Assembly (NCBI RefSeq): GCF_027579695.1
Contig: NC_083579.1
Coordinates: 69,824,871-69,888,870 of the forward strand
Origin: Neoarius graeffei
Taxonomy: Eukaryota > Chordata > Actinopteri > Siluriformes > Ariidae
Length of the DNA stretch: 64,000 nt
Direction of reading: 5' to 3'
Part shown: positions 32,261 to 42,915 of the stretch, one piece after another
Layout of the letters: every line of letters begins with the position of its first letter
Numbering within the stretch: the first letter of the stretch is position 1
Notes under the pieces: generated by a model
Told to the model about the DNA's origin: nothing
Databases searched by the model: none
What the model saw: the letters and a program-made list of their open reading frames with translations, nothing else
Translations under genes and position numbers: made by a program

Positions 32261-33508
32261 TTAAATCCATTATAGCAAAATGGAAAGAATATGGTACCAC
32301 TACAACCCTGACAAGAGAAGGCCGTCCACCAAAACTCACAGACCAGGCAAGGAGGGCATTAATCAGAGATGTAACAAAGACACCAAAGAACACTGAAGGA
32401 ACTGCAAAGATCCACCATGGGGATGGGAGTATCTGTCCATAGGACCACTTTAAGCCGTATACTCCACAGAGCAGGGCTTTATGGAAGAGTGGCCAGAAAA
32501 AAGCCATTGCTTAAAGAAAAAAATAAGAAAACACTTTTGGAGTTTGCCCAACAGCATGTGGCAGACTCCCCAAACACATGTAAGAAGATTTTCTGGTCAG
32601 ATGTAACTAAAATTTAACTTTTTGCCCATCATGGGAAATGCCATGTGTGGCACAAACCCAACACCCTGAGAACACCATTCCTACAGTGAAGCATGGTGGT
32701 GGCAGCATCATACTGTGGGGATATTTTTCAGCTGCAGCAACAGGAAAGCTGGTCAGGACTGAAGGAAAGATGGATGGCACTAAATACAGGGTAATTCTGG
32801 AGAAAAACCTGTTGAAGATGACAAATGGTGTTGGTTACATTGGTTAACGACTGAGTTAGAGCTGGGCGATATGGCCTAAAAAAAAAAAATCTTTGATTTT
32901 TTCACAAAAAATCTGATTTTCGATTTTAATAGATTTTTCCCCCTACTAAAAATCAAACTACAGATGACAAAGAAATGGTTCAAAACAAGTTTTACCTTTA
33001 TTTTGTTTTCACTTAAATTTCCCCTTTGGGGTTAAAGTGCAACCAGAAACCAAAAAGAAGCCAAAAAACAAGCTTGTAGATGAGATGGCAGACCATGCAA
33101 TTGTAAATAGTGAGAACATACAGTAACATTTAGAAAGCTTTCTCCAACATAGCTTAGTTTCAAACTGGCACTGACACAATGCACCCTCAAACTTAAAGGG
33201 GAACAGAGGGCAATATATAGAGTAAATATAACAATAAAACACACATTAACGAACCTTATTCAAGACTTACAAAAGTTTTTGGTTCTAAGGTTGGAAAGTT
33301 ATAGTGTTTTGAAAGTAGCTCGAGCAAACTATTTCCGCAGTTTGAACAGCCCGCCATGATATTAATTTTATCCAATCAGAATGCACGTTCATTTTCTCTG
33401 CGTAACACTCATGACGTATGTATGTGCCCAGTTGTGTTGGCTCATTGAGGTTGGGAATAGCTCGTGTGAATCGGAAAGTAGGATGAATTGTAAGTGATCG
33501 GCTACACA

Positions 33509-33628
33509 ATGCCACAGTGTGTTGCTTTCGGGTGTAATAACAGGACCGATGGAAAGCATAACGATCCTCCAGACGTGTCTTTTCACTCGTTTCTGCTGAA
33601 AAACACCAAGCGAGTTCGAGCTTTCTTC
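33509..33628 (+). pseudogene. THAP zinc finger remnant
   Basis: MPQCVAFGCNNRTDGKHNDP, then VSFHSFLLKNTKRVRAF. This is a THAP-type N-terminus with Cys4 and Cys9 and a following SFH-F motif. The rest of the domain is deleted. Confidence 0.75.
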
Positions 33629-33663
33629 TCTTCTTTCATCATCACCGGAGTCGAGAGTACCTC

Positions 33664-33778
33664 TCCTAGGTTCAAACTGGTACCCTTCTAAGCCATAGCC
33701 TGCTTGCAGTGTGTCTTGCGGGATCTCTTCGTATGATTCGACAGAGCTATCGCTTTCACTTGATGCGCCCGACGCCAT
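33664..33778 (-). pseudogene. second-ORF remnant with YQFEP motif
   Basis: The minus strand from ATG 33778 reads MASGASSESDSSVESYEEIP and then GLEGYQFEPRR. An acidic start followed by a YQFEP motif is characteristic of P2X7-tail-like proteins encoded as a second gene in some THAP-type elements (from memory). It points toward the THAP remnant, with a deletion joint between them at about 33630-33660. Confidence 0.5.
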
Positions 33779-34036
33779 GATTACACGCTTCTCTCCTAGT
33801 GCAGTGGGTAGGGCTGACGTCACGGTCTTTTAAAAATGGCGACTCTTGTGCCGTTTAGCGTACCGACTATTATATTTACAATTACCAAGATATTTCGTTG
33901 TTTTCTAGTATATAAATTTGATAGAATACTTAAGAATATCTTACTTTGTCACATCAGCAACTGTATATATTATATTTGGTACCACTTTAAAAAAAAAAAT
34001 GCCCCCTCAAAAATAAATAATAAATATGTTATTTAC

Positions 34037-34404
34037 TGGGCAGCACGGTGGTGTAGTGGTTAGCGCTGTCGCCTCACAGCAAGAAGGTCCGGGTTCAAGC
34101 CCCGTGGCCGGCGAAGGCCTTTCTGTGCGGAGTTTGCATGTTCTCCCCGTGTCTGCGTGGGTTTCCTCCGGGTGCTCCAGTTTCCCCCACAGTCCAAAGA
34201 CATGCAGGTTAGGTTAACTGGTGACTCTAAATTGACCGTAGGTGTGAGTGTGAATGGTTGTCTGTGTCTATGTGTCAGCCCTGTGATGACCTGGTGACTT
34301 GTCCAGGGTGTACCCCGCCTTTCGCCCATAGTCAGCTGGGATAGGCTCCAGCTTGCCTGCGACCCTGTAGAACAGGATAAAGCGGCTAGAGGTAATGAGA
34401 TGAG
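34037..34404 (+). mobile_element. SINE (GATGAG-tailed)
   Basis: 11-bp TSD ATGTTATTTAC at 34026-34036 and 34405-34415. Confidence 0.95.
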
Positions 34405-34533
34405 ATGTTATTTACCAGCTTGGAGGTCCGTATCATGAAATACCGTGACCGGTATTTCTGGGCCGAGATCAGTATTCAAGGCCGAGGTCACGGTATTTCA
34501 CCATACGGACCGACCTTAAGCTGGTAAATAACA
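34405..34533. repeat. inverted repeat (GGTCCGTAT... / ...ATACGGACC)
   Basis: The left arm ATGTTATTTACCAGCTTGGA-GGTCCGTATCATGAAATAC and the right arm GTATTTCACCATACGGACC-...-CTGGTAAATAACAT are complementary around a short centre. Probably the end structure of a mobile element that extends right to about 35100, where GGTCCGTAAC and GGATACGGACCC recur. Confidence 0.7.
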
Positions 34534-35352
34534 TATTTATTTTTTTCTTTACCAAATTCTAACAGAAAACGAGAGCGCCCGAAAGGGAAAACCGAGCCGA
34601 GCCGCCATTTTGAATCCTCATTCACGGCTGTAATGCAAATGGCCTCCTCCAAGTGCACTTCCATGGCAGGAAAACAACTATATTTTGCCGCCTATGTAGT
34701 CCCCTATTTATACAAAATTGAGTCATTCAGGATTCAGCCATGTTTTTGCTCAGCATTAGCAAGTTAGAGGTTTTTAGCTTTCTCCTGAAATGTTTTCTTT
34801 TATTTCGTCTTCCTCAGGGTAGTAAAACTCGCGTTCACTGTGAACACTGTCGTTATCGCTATCCATGCTGTAAAATCAATGCTATTCTCCTGAGAAATGC
34901 TGACAAAAATTGATAAGATTTTTGATATTATAAATAAATCTTATAAAAAAAAAAAGATAAATGTTGACAAAAAATGCTACCATGTTTGTTGTTGTTGTGA
35001 ACGAGCGAGTCGCCAGAGGTCTGTAACCGGGGTCCGTAACTGGGGTCCATACCGTCGGATACGGACCCGCTTGCCAGCCAATCAGAGCACAGGATTTGGA
35101 CTGTGAAAAAAATACAAATAAATAATAATAAATAAAATTGTGTCCTTTTTGATAAAACTGACAAAATAGGAAAAAAAATCCCGACTTTCCCACCGTATGT
35201 ATGGGCACCATGTCTTTTGCAATAAACATCACGATAGCATCTGTGATTGCCTTCCACCACGCCCCATTCTTATCATCAGGCACACAGTTCAAAAATGTGT
35301 CCGGGACGGTTGCTTGCTTTACTTTGGATGGTGCACTTGTGCTACGGCTGTG

Positions 35353-35583
35353 TTAATTCCGCTGGGAGCAGCACTTCTCCTGCTCCGCTGCATGCTTCTG
35401 TTTAAGGTGTTGGAGTAAATTTGTCATGCTGCTTCCTTTGGAAGCAACCGTTTTCAAACACACCTTACAACGAGGACTTGTTTGGTCTGCGTCTGACGCC
35501 GCAAAACCGAACCAATTCCAGATCACGGAGGAAGTTACTCCTTTCTTGGGTACAAGTTGTGGATTTCCCCCAATCGCTGCCAT
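35353..35583 (-). pseudogene. BED zinc finger, hAT (ZBED-like) transposase N-terminus
   Basis: 76 codons, MAAIGGNPQLVPKKGVTSSV, then WNWFGFAASDADQTSPRCKV-CLKTVASKGSSMTNLLQHLK-QKH. The C-x2-C...H-x4-H pattern after the aromatic WNWFGF is a BED finger. No catalytic domain follows downstream on the minus strand. Probably the surviving exon of the outer hAT element's own transposase. Confidence 0.78.
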
Positions 35584-36384
35584 GTTGTTTGTGTGTGTCT
35601 ATGGCAAGCGCGCAGTGTTGCCAACTCCTCAGTAAGGAAAGTCACTATTGGCTGCCCTTAAAGTCGCTAGAAGTCGCTAAATGGCTTCATCGTCTAATTT
35701 GCATAATCGACAATTTGCAAGTAATTGTAATGGACGCTGTAGGAGAGAGGAATAACGTCGTGGGAGAGACAAAAAATGAGTAACTAACACCCTAAATATG
35801 TTTAGAACTGCAAATGAACTTTCTTCTTTTTTTTTTATTTTGCCATTGAAATAGGCCATCACTTCTCAAAATAACTTAATGACTTTAGTCAATTTTTTAA
35901 AATTTATATAGCGCCAAATCATAATACATTTATCTCAAGGCACTTTCCACATTACATAAATCAATTTCGTCCTGTATTGTTAAATGTTAGAATAGCAAAT
36001 AGAATCAAAAGACTGTTGTGTGGGGTGGAATTGTTAGCTCTACATCCAACCCTCCTCCTTTATCCGGGCTTGGGACCAGCAAAGTGACCCAAAAGAGACA
36101 CTCTGGCAGAGTTACTTAGGTTTTTTTTTTTTTTTTATGGGGGGGGGGGTTCTTAAGTTTATGCTCCACTTAGGAGCCTACAACAAGTCATAACATAACA
36201 TTTTAACATTTTTTTCTATCTTAACATGACAACATTAACAATCTTACTGGACCAAAAAGAGACAATAGAAAAAAACTGCCAATGGCAATGTAAGTCAATG
36301 ATGCTAACTAGTCTGGCCCTAATTCACATTCATTGTTTTTTTTTTTTTTCAGACCCTCCCTCCACACACACAAGCTGTGCTGGC

Positions 36385-39300
36385 TCACAGAAAGAGTAGG
36401 TCATCCTCATTATGGTCAAGGCTTCCTATGGCAGGTTCAGCAACTGAGGAAGCTGATTTAAATGAGTAAGCAGCTGATGTGCCAAAGAGCTGCAAAACAT
36501 CATCAGGCAGCTTGTGCTCATAGCAAGCCTCACCAGACAGCTTCAGACCAAATCGGACATACAGAATGGAGTTAAGGGTCTGCAAGGACATCCTATTTCT
36601 AAGTTTGCTTTTTACCACACTCATCTGACTGAATAATCTCTCGACTTCAGCATTCGAATGTGGCAAAGACAACACAGACACAGCAGCCATGGCAAGTTCC
36701 TGAAACGGGTTGATATCAGCTGCATCCCTGAACTTCCAAATCTCACTCCAGAAGCCTACTGTGTTTTTTGTTTCATTCCACTTACTAAGATGGATGACAT
36801 GCCATTGCTGGACAATCTTGTCTGTCTGTGCAGGAGAGTAGCCAAGGAGCTTGGCTATTTTTTCTATTTCTCCCAGACTCATATTGTGCTTCAGAGTTTC
36901 CTCTACATTGAAAACTGACATGTACTGCGATGCTTCGATGTTGTCCGGCAGTCTCACCCTCAACTCATTAGTGAGGGAGATGGTGAAGGCTACACACCGC
37001 TTTCGGACATTGTCCTTCTTCTCAGGCGCAAGATGGAGCTCAGCTGCCTTTGACTCAAAAAGGTAACCAAGGTACGGTTTGGGACTGATGTATCCATCAA
37101 TTGGCTCTTTGAGTACATCAATATTTGCCAGTGGATTCAGCACCATGTTACTCACAGACTTTATCAGGCTAACCAAGCTGTCAAGAAGTTTAAAAGGCTC
37201 TACCTGCTCTCCCTCAAAAGCCTTGATGGCCAACTGTACCTCACCCAGCACTGACTTCAAAAAAATCAGATACAAGATGTTTTGAGGATCATTGTACATG
37301 GAGTATAAAACCTCAGCCATGTAGCAGTGTTCACTGGACTTGGTGACTGCGAAATGCAGTTTAAGTGCCTCCCACTGGTCCAAAATGTGTGAAACCGCTG
37401 GTTCAATGGAGAGCCAACGTGTAGCACACACCTTGGTTATTTGTAAGGGTTTATCCCCATAGTTGATGGTCTCATATAGTGCTTTGTAGGCCTCCCTGTG
37501 CTTTGGAGACACTGAAAACCAGTTATAAGTCTCCCCTACCAAGTACTCCACCCTACGGGGGATGGTGTCATTGGAAGCATGGCTCACAGCAAGCTGCAGG
37601 GAGTGACATACACAGCGAATAAGAACCAGATCTTTAAGGCCATACTCCTCCTTCAGCACTTTATGAACCCCATTGTTAATCCCCGTCATAATGGAGGCAT
37701 TGTCAGTCCCTATCCCCAGGAGTTTCTCTTTTTTAAGACAACACTTCTCCAGGAAAGCCACAACAGCTCGGGCTATAGATCTGGCATCTCCTCCCTCCAA
37801 CTCAACTAGCCCCAGAAATGTTGAGACAATTGTGTGTTTGGTGTCACTGAAGTACCTTATCACAACCCCCAAGTAGAGCCCTGCACTCCCGCGGGAGTCC
37901 CGCGGGACTCGCCGCAAAGCAGTGCGGCGTGGGACAAATTTTAGAAGCTCATTGCGGGCGGGACCGGAAGTGCACGTATGTGGGCACGGGCGGTGATAAG
38001 CTGCAATCCTGCTAACTAAAAACGTGCTTGAAATAAAATTTATAAATTATTAATTTTTATGTCTATCATATATAATTTGTGCTGGATATTTTATTTGGCA
38101 TTAATAAAAACATTTTAAGATGCCTAAATTTGCAGAGAAAGTCAGATTGAGTGAGAAATAGCATCTTAAACTTGCCATTGATCACTCTAATGACTCGCAG
38201 TTCACACCCAGCTAGCAAGAAAACCACAAGTAAGTTGATTTACTTGTTGCGTTAGTCTACAACTTTAATCAGAGAGACAGGTTACACAGTGACGGTAGGC
38301 TTGACTCAATGCTATCCCAGAAATCCTTCCTGTAATATGCAAATTTGGCTGTCCAATCAGAGGCGGCCAAATTTGCATATTACAGGAATGATTTCTGGGA
38401 TAGCATTGAATCAAGCCTACCGGCACTGTGTAACCTGTCTCTCTGATTAGAGTTGTAGACTAACTCAAGCAGTAAATTATTTCACTCATGGTTCTCTTGC
38501 TAGCTCTGCTTTGCAAAAAAAAAAACATTTGTACAAAGCAAGCCCATTTACTTTTTTATGCTGATCAGAGAATTACAATGGTTTCTCATGTGACAGAAAT
38601 GTGCGATTCGTGGTTAAATATTTTAATCACTTGACAGCACTAATTATTATTATTAGAGACACTACATGCTGAATTCAGAAACAAGGTAAATAATAACAAA
38701 TGTGAGCTGTAGATATTTATGCTCAAATCCACTTAAAGTAGGGGGCGGGGCACCATCACGCTGTGTCAAGACAAGAACTTTCCTGAGAAATAACATGAAT
38801 GTCTGCGTCATGCGGGATTTGTGGGCGGGGGCGGGAGCGGGACTGAAAATCATAATTCTTTGTGGGCGCGGGCGGGAGCAGGACTGAAAATCATAATTCT
38901 TTGCGGGCGCGGGCGGGAGCGGGACTGAAAAATCCAACCCGCGCAGACCTCTACCCCCAAGTACTTAGGAACACTTACATCCGTGGACTCATCGAGGAGG
39001 AGGCTGAAATGCTGGTCACCCACATCTGCAACCAACTTTTTTAGAAAGTATGGTGCTAGAACACCATTAATCATTTCCGTGCACTTTGTCCTATGCATTT
39101 TGAAGTGAGTAGCAGCAGTGGAGTCTGAGAAAGCAGCCTTACATGCTTCCCCAATGTGATCACATGCCAGCAGGGAAGAGTGTTCAGCAATAGCTAATGC
39201 CATGGTGGCTTCAGCCTTTTTTGCAGAGTCAATTTTTTTTCACATTAATGACAGCTTGCTTTGGGTGGAACTGTTATAAGGCTTTGCCTTTTAAGTATGT

Positions 39301-39463
39301 TTTTGAGTTGCCATATGTTTTTTTATGTCACAAAGTTTGGCGTAGAAATCAGCCTTACAATACAGGCAGTATGCCTGTGTATCATCCCCAACCAGCCTTT
39401 GAATTCAGGGTTTGATTCCCACTCCTTTCTGTATTTCTGAGTGTACAGTTCAGACTGAGACAT
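36385..39463 (-). pseudogene. hAT transposase gene, split by a 1080-bp insertion
   Basis: Cut-and-paste transposase of the hAT superfamily. From ATG 39463 it reads MSQSELYTQKYRKEWESNPE and FKGWL, then a BED/TTF-type finger (YCLYCKADFYAKLCDIKKHM). A frameshift lies in the finger and stops follow (about 39295-39235). The frame is then open from about 39234: MALAIAEHSSLLACDHIGEA, then DESTDVSVPKYLG. At 38953-37874 a hAT derivative interrupts the gene. After it the frame continues without a stop to 36385 (about 500 codons): VVIRYFSDTKHTIV, LGIGTDNASIMTG, CVCHSLQLAVSHAS and CATRWLS. Last comes the C-terminal hAT dimerisation region with LPHSNAEVERLFSQMSVVKS. The long open frame suggests fairly recent loss. 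Confidence 0.9.
37874..38953 (+). mobile_element. hAT derivative, family 'TAGAGCCCTGC', copy 4
   Basis: 1080 bp, the same length as copy 1. Perfect 8-bp TSD CCCCCAAG at 37866-37873 and 38954-38961. Central palindrome at 38255-38460 with a CCAATCAGAGGC loop. Sits inside a transposase coding sequence of another hAT. Confidence 0.95.
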
Positions 39464-40519
39464 GATGAGCTAGCTAGCCAGATGTTTAGCTTATGTCAGA
39501 GGCACACAGTGGACGAGGTGAGTAAGTGACTGAGGCTGTGTGAGTAAAATGCAGTGATTTTAGTGTGACAGTGAAGAAACATTTACATCCCGCCCTCTAA
39601 GCCAGGGCGGGAAAAGCGGCGGCTTTGCACATGCGCGATTCATTAGAAGTCTAGAGTGGAGAGGAGAGGAGAGCCCCGCCCCCACCACTCCTCTCCACTC
39701 TGACTGCAGCTGGGGCTGCTGCGCTGCGCGAGGCCGCTGTGACACTGACTGCCTGTGAGCAGGCCCGCCGACAGGGGGGGACAAACGGGTATGTTGTCCC
39801 AGGCCCAGGAATGGGGGGGAGCCCAGAACTGGGCTCTCATGAAGTTGCGATTATTTTATTTCATTTCAAAATATGTTGATTTGGGGGAGAAATGTGCTAT
39901 ATTTGCATTCAATAAATGATTTCTAGATCTTTTGCCTTTATTGTCTTTGAAAAAGGCATCAAGAACCCCCTACCACCCCTAATGCAAAAATGGTTTGGTC
40001 TGACTCTTTGATTAAGGGGAAAAAAAACGACATCATTCAATCATAGCGCTTCGACAATCAGCGTGCGTGCGTGCCATTTGCCAACATGCACAAGTCAGGA
40101 GCACAGAAAAGAAAAGAGAAAAAGAGAGGAAGAAACCAAGAGACTCAGGGGCTCACTGCATAAATATTTTAAAAAAGATTCGGATGATGCAGAGCCGTCT
40201 GTCCGGACGTCTGTTACGCGTCCTCACTTTTTACATTTTGTCCTCATTTCGGACCCTCAGCCACCACCGTTGCATCAATCATCACAAATCCCCACCCATT
40301 ATTTACACTTGCTATTCTGCGATGACATACAAGCAAAGATAGCCTACAGGGATTTCTCGTATACAAACATTCGCGCTGCGCGCGCAGCTGATGGAGCCTC
40401 TGCAGCCTCTGATTGTCTGGAAGCTGCTGTCACTCGCGCGATTGACTGATTTTTGCTCCTCCGAGCTGCGCGCGCAGTGCGAATGTTTGTGCGGAAAAAC
40501 CTATGAATGTTGGCGCGCA

Positions 40520-40881
40520 TGCTGTTGAACAATACTCATGCCGAAACGAAAGACATCCTTTAAAAATGCTTGGTGCTTAGAGCATCGTTTTGTCGGCAAG
40601 AGCCAAAAAGGCACTTCGCCTTCTGCAAGCTCTGTCGCATTGGCATTGATGTGGGGAGCAGAGGTAAAGGTGCGATAGACAGACACACGGACACAGACCG
40701 CCACAGAGAGAATGCCAGCAGTGCTGAACAGTCATCTTTAGCATCATTTTTTGCCCCAGCTCTAGTACCAACCCCAGTCGATGACAAAACCACTGCTGCT
40801 GAGCTGACTAAATTGTTCCACACCATTAAACACCATCACTCGTACAGGAGTTTAGACTGCTCTGCAAAAGTTGACAGGTAA
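40520..40881 (+). pseudogene. hAT transposase N-terminal finger remnant
   Basis: A Cys2-His2 motif (FCKLC...DRHTDTDRH) of the BED/TTF type, followed by SLASFFAPALVPTPVDDKTT and then AELTKLFHTIKHHHSYRSL. This is a common layout at the start of ZMYM/DUF4371-type hAT proteins. The upstream MPKRKTSFKNAW (40540) is in another frame. Confidence 0.6.
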
Positions 40882-41719
40882 GGTTATAGGCCAAATGTAA
40901 ATGACATGGTTGACTGTCATTTTTCATGTTTTTCTTTTTGATATTTTTTTGGATGAGCATAAATGAACACAACAATGTTTTGTTTTTAGTTTAGTTCCTG
41001 TGGATAAGCCAAGGCCAGTATAGTAGGCTAAATGACAGTAGGCCTACATGTTTCTTGATTCATTTTTCGATTTTTCTTTTTTTTTTCTTTTTGATGGTCA
41101 TTTTCAAGTGAATAAATATGTTGGCCTATGGCATGGCAAAGACTGTTTTTTTCAGTGTCTATAGATGGACACAACTCTTTACAGTGACTTTACAGTGATG
41201 TTTTGTTGCTTGTTGACATGGTCTTGACCATCATTTTCCACATTTCTCTTTTTGATAGGTGTTCCAAGTTAATAAATATATATTGACTTCATACGTTTTT
41301 TTATGTTTTTCTTACCCCCCCCCCCATAACGCGACGGTGTCCTAACTTTAGGGCCTTTGTCCTCACTTTTGGACACAAGTGTCCTAACTTACAGACTCAT
41401 GTCGGTGGTCACCCTAAAGACACAACCAACTTTTTCCAGCCCCGTAAAGTAACCCCAACCAAGGCACGCGCGGCACGCAATTCATGTTACAAACGAGGGG
41501 AGAGCAAGTCACACTGAACACCATATCAAACGCACAGGGCATTGAATCATTTCATAACCACAACGGCTTAATAACATTGTGTTTCATATATATCTGATTG
41601 AAGCTAAGAATATTCACATTAGCCCGCAATCATATCCCGCCATTTCTCGAGCGGTGTGTTCTTCTCTGCTTTTCACACTAGACAGTACGCACGCACAGTA
41701 TACTATGTTCTTCCATGTT

Positions 41720-41839
41720 CAGCTCAATGGGCTGGCAATGCTCTCTATAGAGCATGAACTTGCGAAAAAGCTGGACTTCAATGACCTTATTGACGACTTT
41801 GCCACAACAAAAGTCTGGCGCATTGCATTTCGCACCTGA
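41720..41839 (+). pseudogene. hAT transposase C-terminal remnant
   Basis: LNGLAMLSIEHELAKKLDFN-DLIDDFATTKVWRIAF, the terminal helices of the dimerisation region, then a stop. Confidence 0.65.
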
Positions 41840-42436
41840 ATAGTTGCAGACTAAGGAAATGTTAAAATGTTAAAACTGTAAAAATGTTGAAATGCTAAAA
41901 TGAAATGGTTGTTGACCGGTTGAATGGTTTTTGAATACCTGTCATTTAAGGGTTGGAGTGAGTAGAGACTGGGATAAGAGAGGTGTGTGTGTGTGTGGGT
42001 TGGCCCGGGGGGGGGCCCATTCAGAGCATTTTGTCCCGGGCCCAGCCAAAGCTGTCAGCGGCCCTGCCTGTGAGTGCTGTGGGACGGCGGAGGGGCTCGC
42101 GGCAGCACCTGCAGAAATATACGTGCTTTCACGTCAGAGTCTCCAAAACACCAGTAAAAGTCGCTGGATTTGTCACGAGTCGCTTTTGACAAAAAAAAGT
42201 CGCCAAAAGGATTTGTAAAGTCGCCAGATTTCGCGAGAAAGTCGCCAAGTTGGCAACACTGTGTCAGTGCCCGATCCGTCCCTGCTGCCTGATCCGTTCT
42301 GCACATGTGCAGAAGGGAGCATCGGTGGCGGAAGTTAAAACTGAGAGAAAACCGATTTTCATAAAAACACATCGTCCTTAACTGTAAATTCGAATTAATC
42401 GATAAAATCGATTTATCGCCCAGCTCTAGACTGAGT

Positions 42437-42881
42437 CAGAATTTCTGCTGTACATTGTAGGTGGGCTTTTTTCTTTGGAGGAGGCAGAATTGAGAAGCCA
42501 TAGCTGGAGCTGAGTACAAACTATATTTACATAGAATAACGCATGTGTACAGTGTAAAGTCACTTAGGAGGTCAGTTTGTGACTCTGCAAGTTTTAACCT
42601 TCCAGTTATAATATGCTTAAATTCTGGCAACAGCCTTAGCCTCCAGCGATGACAGTTGCTTGGAAAACATTGATGGGGGCATTAAATTTTCATTGACAAC
42701 AAATTCACAGACACTGCCATACTGGTTTTTCTGCAGTTTCCATACAACAACATAAGGGTCACATTGGTGATGTTTACAACACATAAGAAAGTGGGATGAA
42801 TCACAACACAGCCAACCTAATACAATCGAGTTATGATATGGGGGAATTTCCCCCCAGAACTATAATTAGTAGCGCTACAGT
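42437..42881. other. unassigned flank of the large hAT element
   Basis: Continues the host sequence from 32848 across the TSD. No gene recognised. Confidence 0.4.
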
Positions 42882-42915
42882 TACAGTGCCTTGCAAAAGT
42901 ATTCATACCCCTTGA

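Larger units (their letters stand above)
30251..32815 (+). mobile_element. Tc1-like transposon (CAGTGTCTTGCAAAAGTA end), 5' part
   Basis: TA then CAGTGTCTTGCAAAAGTA at 30251. The element resumes at about 30717 (AATATTCATCCCCCTTGG) after two insertions, then carries transposase sequence that is lost after about 32815. No matching right end was found. Interrupted by a LINE end, a 73-bp hAT remnant and a TTAA element. Confidence 0.8.
31094..32847 (+). pseudogene. Tc1-family transposase, interrupted and truncated
   Basis: Starts MKTKEPPKQVRDKVVEKYR (31094) and stays in the HTH region up to about 31216, where a TTAA element is inserted. It resumes at 32265 with IAKWKEYGTTTTLTREGRPP, then MGMGVSVHRTTLSRILHRAG, a catalytic-domain start with a stop just after SDVTKI, and [19 protein letters not shown]. 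After EKNLLK (about 32815) homology ends, so the second Asp and the Glu of the DDE triad are missing. Dead. Confidence 0.85.
33197..33986. mobile_element. Kolobok-like element, internally deleted, two head-on ORF remnants
   Basis: TTAA at 33193-33196 and 33987-33990. The ends AGGGGAACAGAGGGCAATAT and (from the right) AGTGGTACCAAATATAATAT are similar but degraded. Contains a THAP start on the plus strand and a second protein start on the minus strand. Confidence 0.55.
39760..42066 (+). mobile_element. hAT element with decayed plus-strand transposase
   Basis: TIRs CAGGCCCGCCGACAG and (from the right) CAGGGCCGCTGACAG. Perfect 8-bp TSD CCTGTGAG at 39752-39759 and 42067-42074. Coding remnants: at 40520-40881 a finger-like start (PKRHFAFCKLCRIGIDVGSR-GKGAIDRHTDTDRH), and at about 41720-41839 the terminal helix of a DUF4371/ZMYM-like hAT protein (LAMLSIEHELAKKLDFNDLI). 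The catalytic middle is deleted. Confidence 0.88.
35613..42261 (-). mobile_element. inner hAT element carrying transposase 36385-39463
   Basis: Ends CAGTGTTGCCAACTCC at 35613 and GTTGGCAACACTG at 42261 (CAGTGTTGCCAACTTGG from the right). Near each end are multiple GTCGCTA / GTCGCCA motifs. I see no matching 8-bp TSD, so the boundary pairing is less secure than for the others. It contains a hAT transposase gene and two later insertions (37874-38953 and 39760-42066). Confidence 0.65.
32857..42428 (-). mobile_element. large composite hAT element with nested guests
   Basis: Ends TAGAGCTGGGCGATA at 32857 and TATCGCCCAGCTCTA region at 42428. Perfect 8-bp TSD GACTGAGT at 32849-32856 and 42429-42436. 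Its own coding remnant is probably the BED finger at 35583-35353. Guests: a TTAA element with THAP sequence (33197-33986), a SINE (34037-34404), and a second hAT element (35613-42261) that itself carries two further hAT-type elements. The span is 9572 bp, most of it inserted. Confidence 0.9.

Noticed and set aside
33389-33823. 144-codon minus-strand frame as a host gene
   Set aside because: Only the first ~38 codons from Met at 33778 look protein-like. The rest is antisense to the THAP remnant in a deleted transposon.
35613-42261. 8-bp target duplication for the inner hAT element
   Set aside because: The flanking octamers CAAGCGCG and TGTCAGTG do not match, so I did not claim a TSD.
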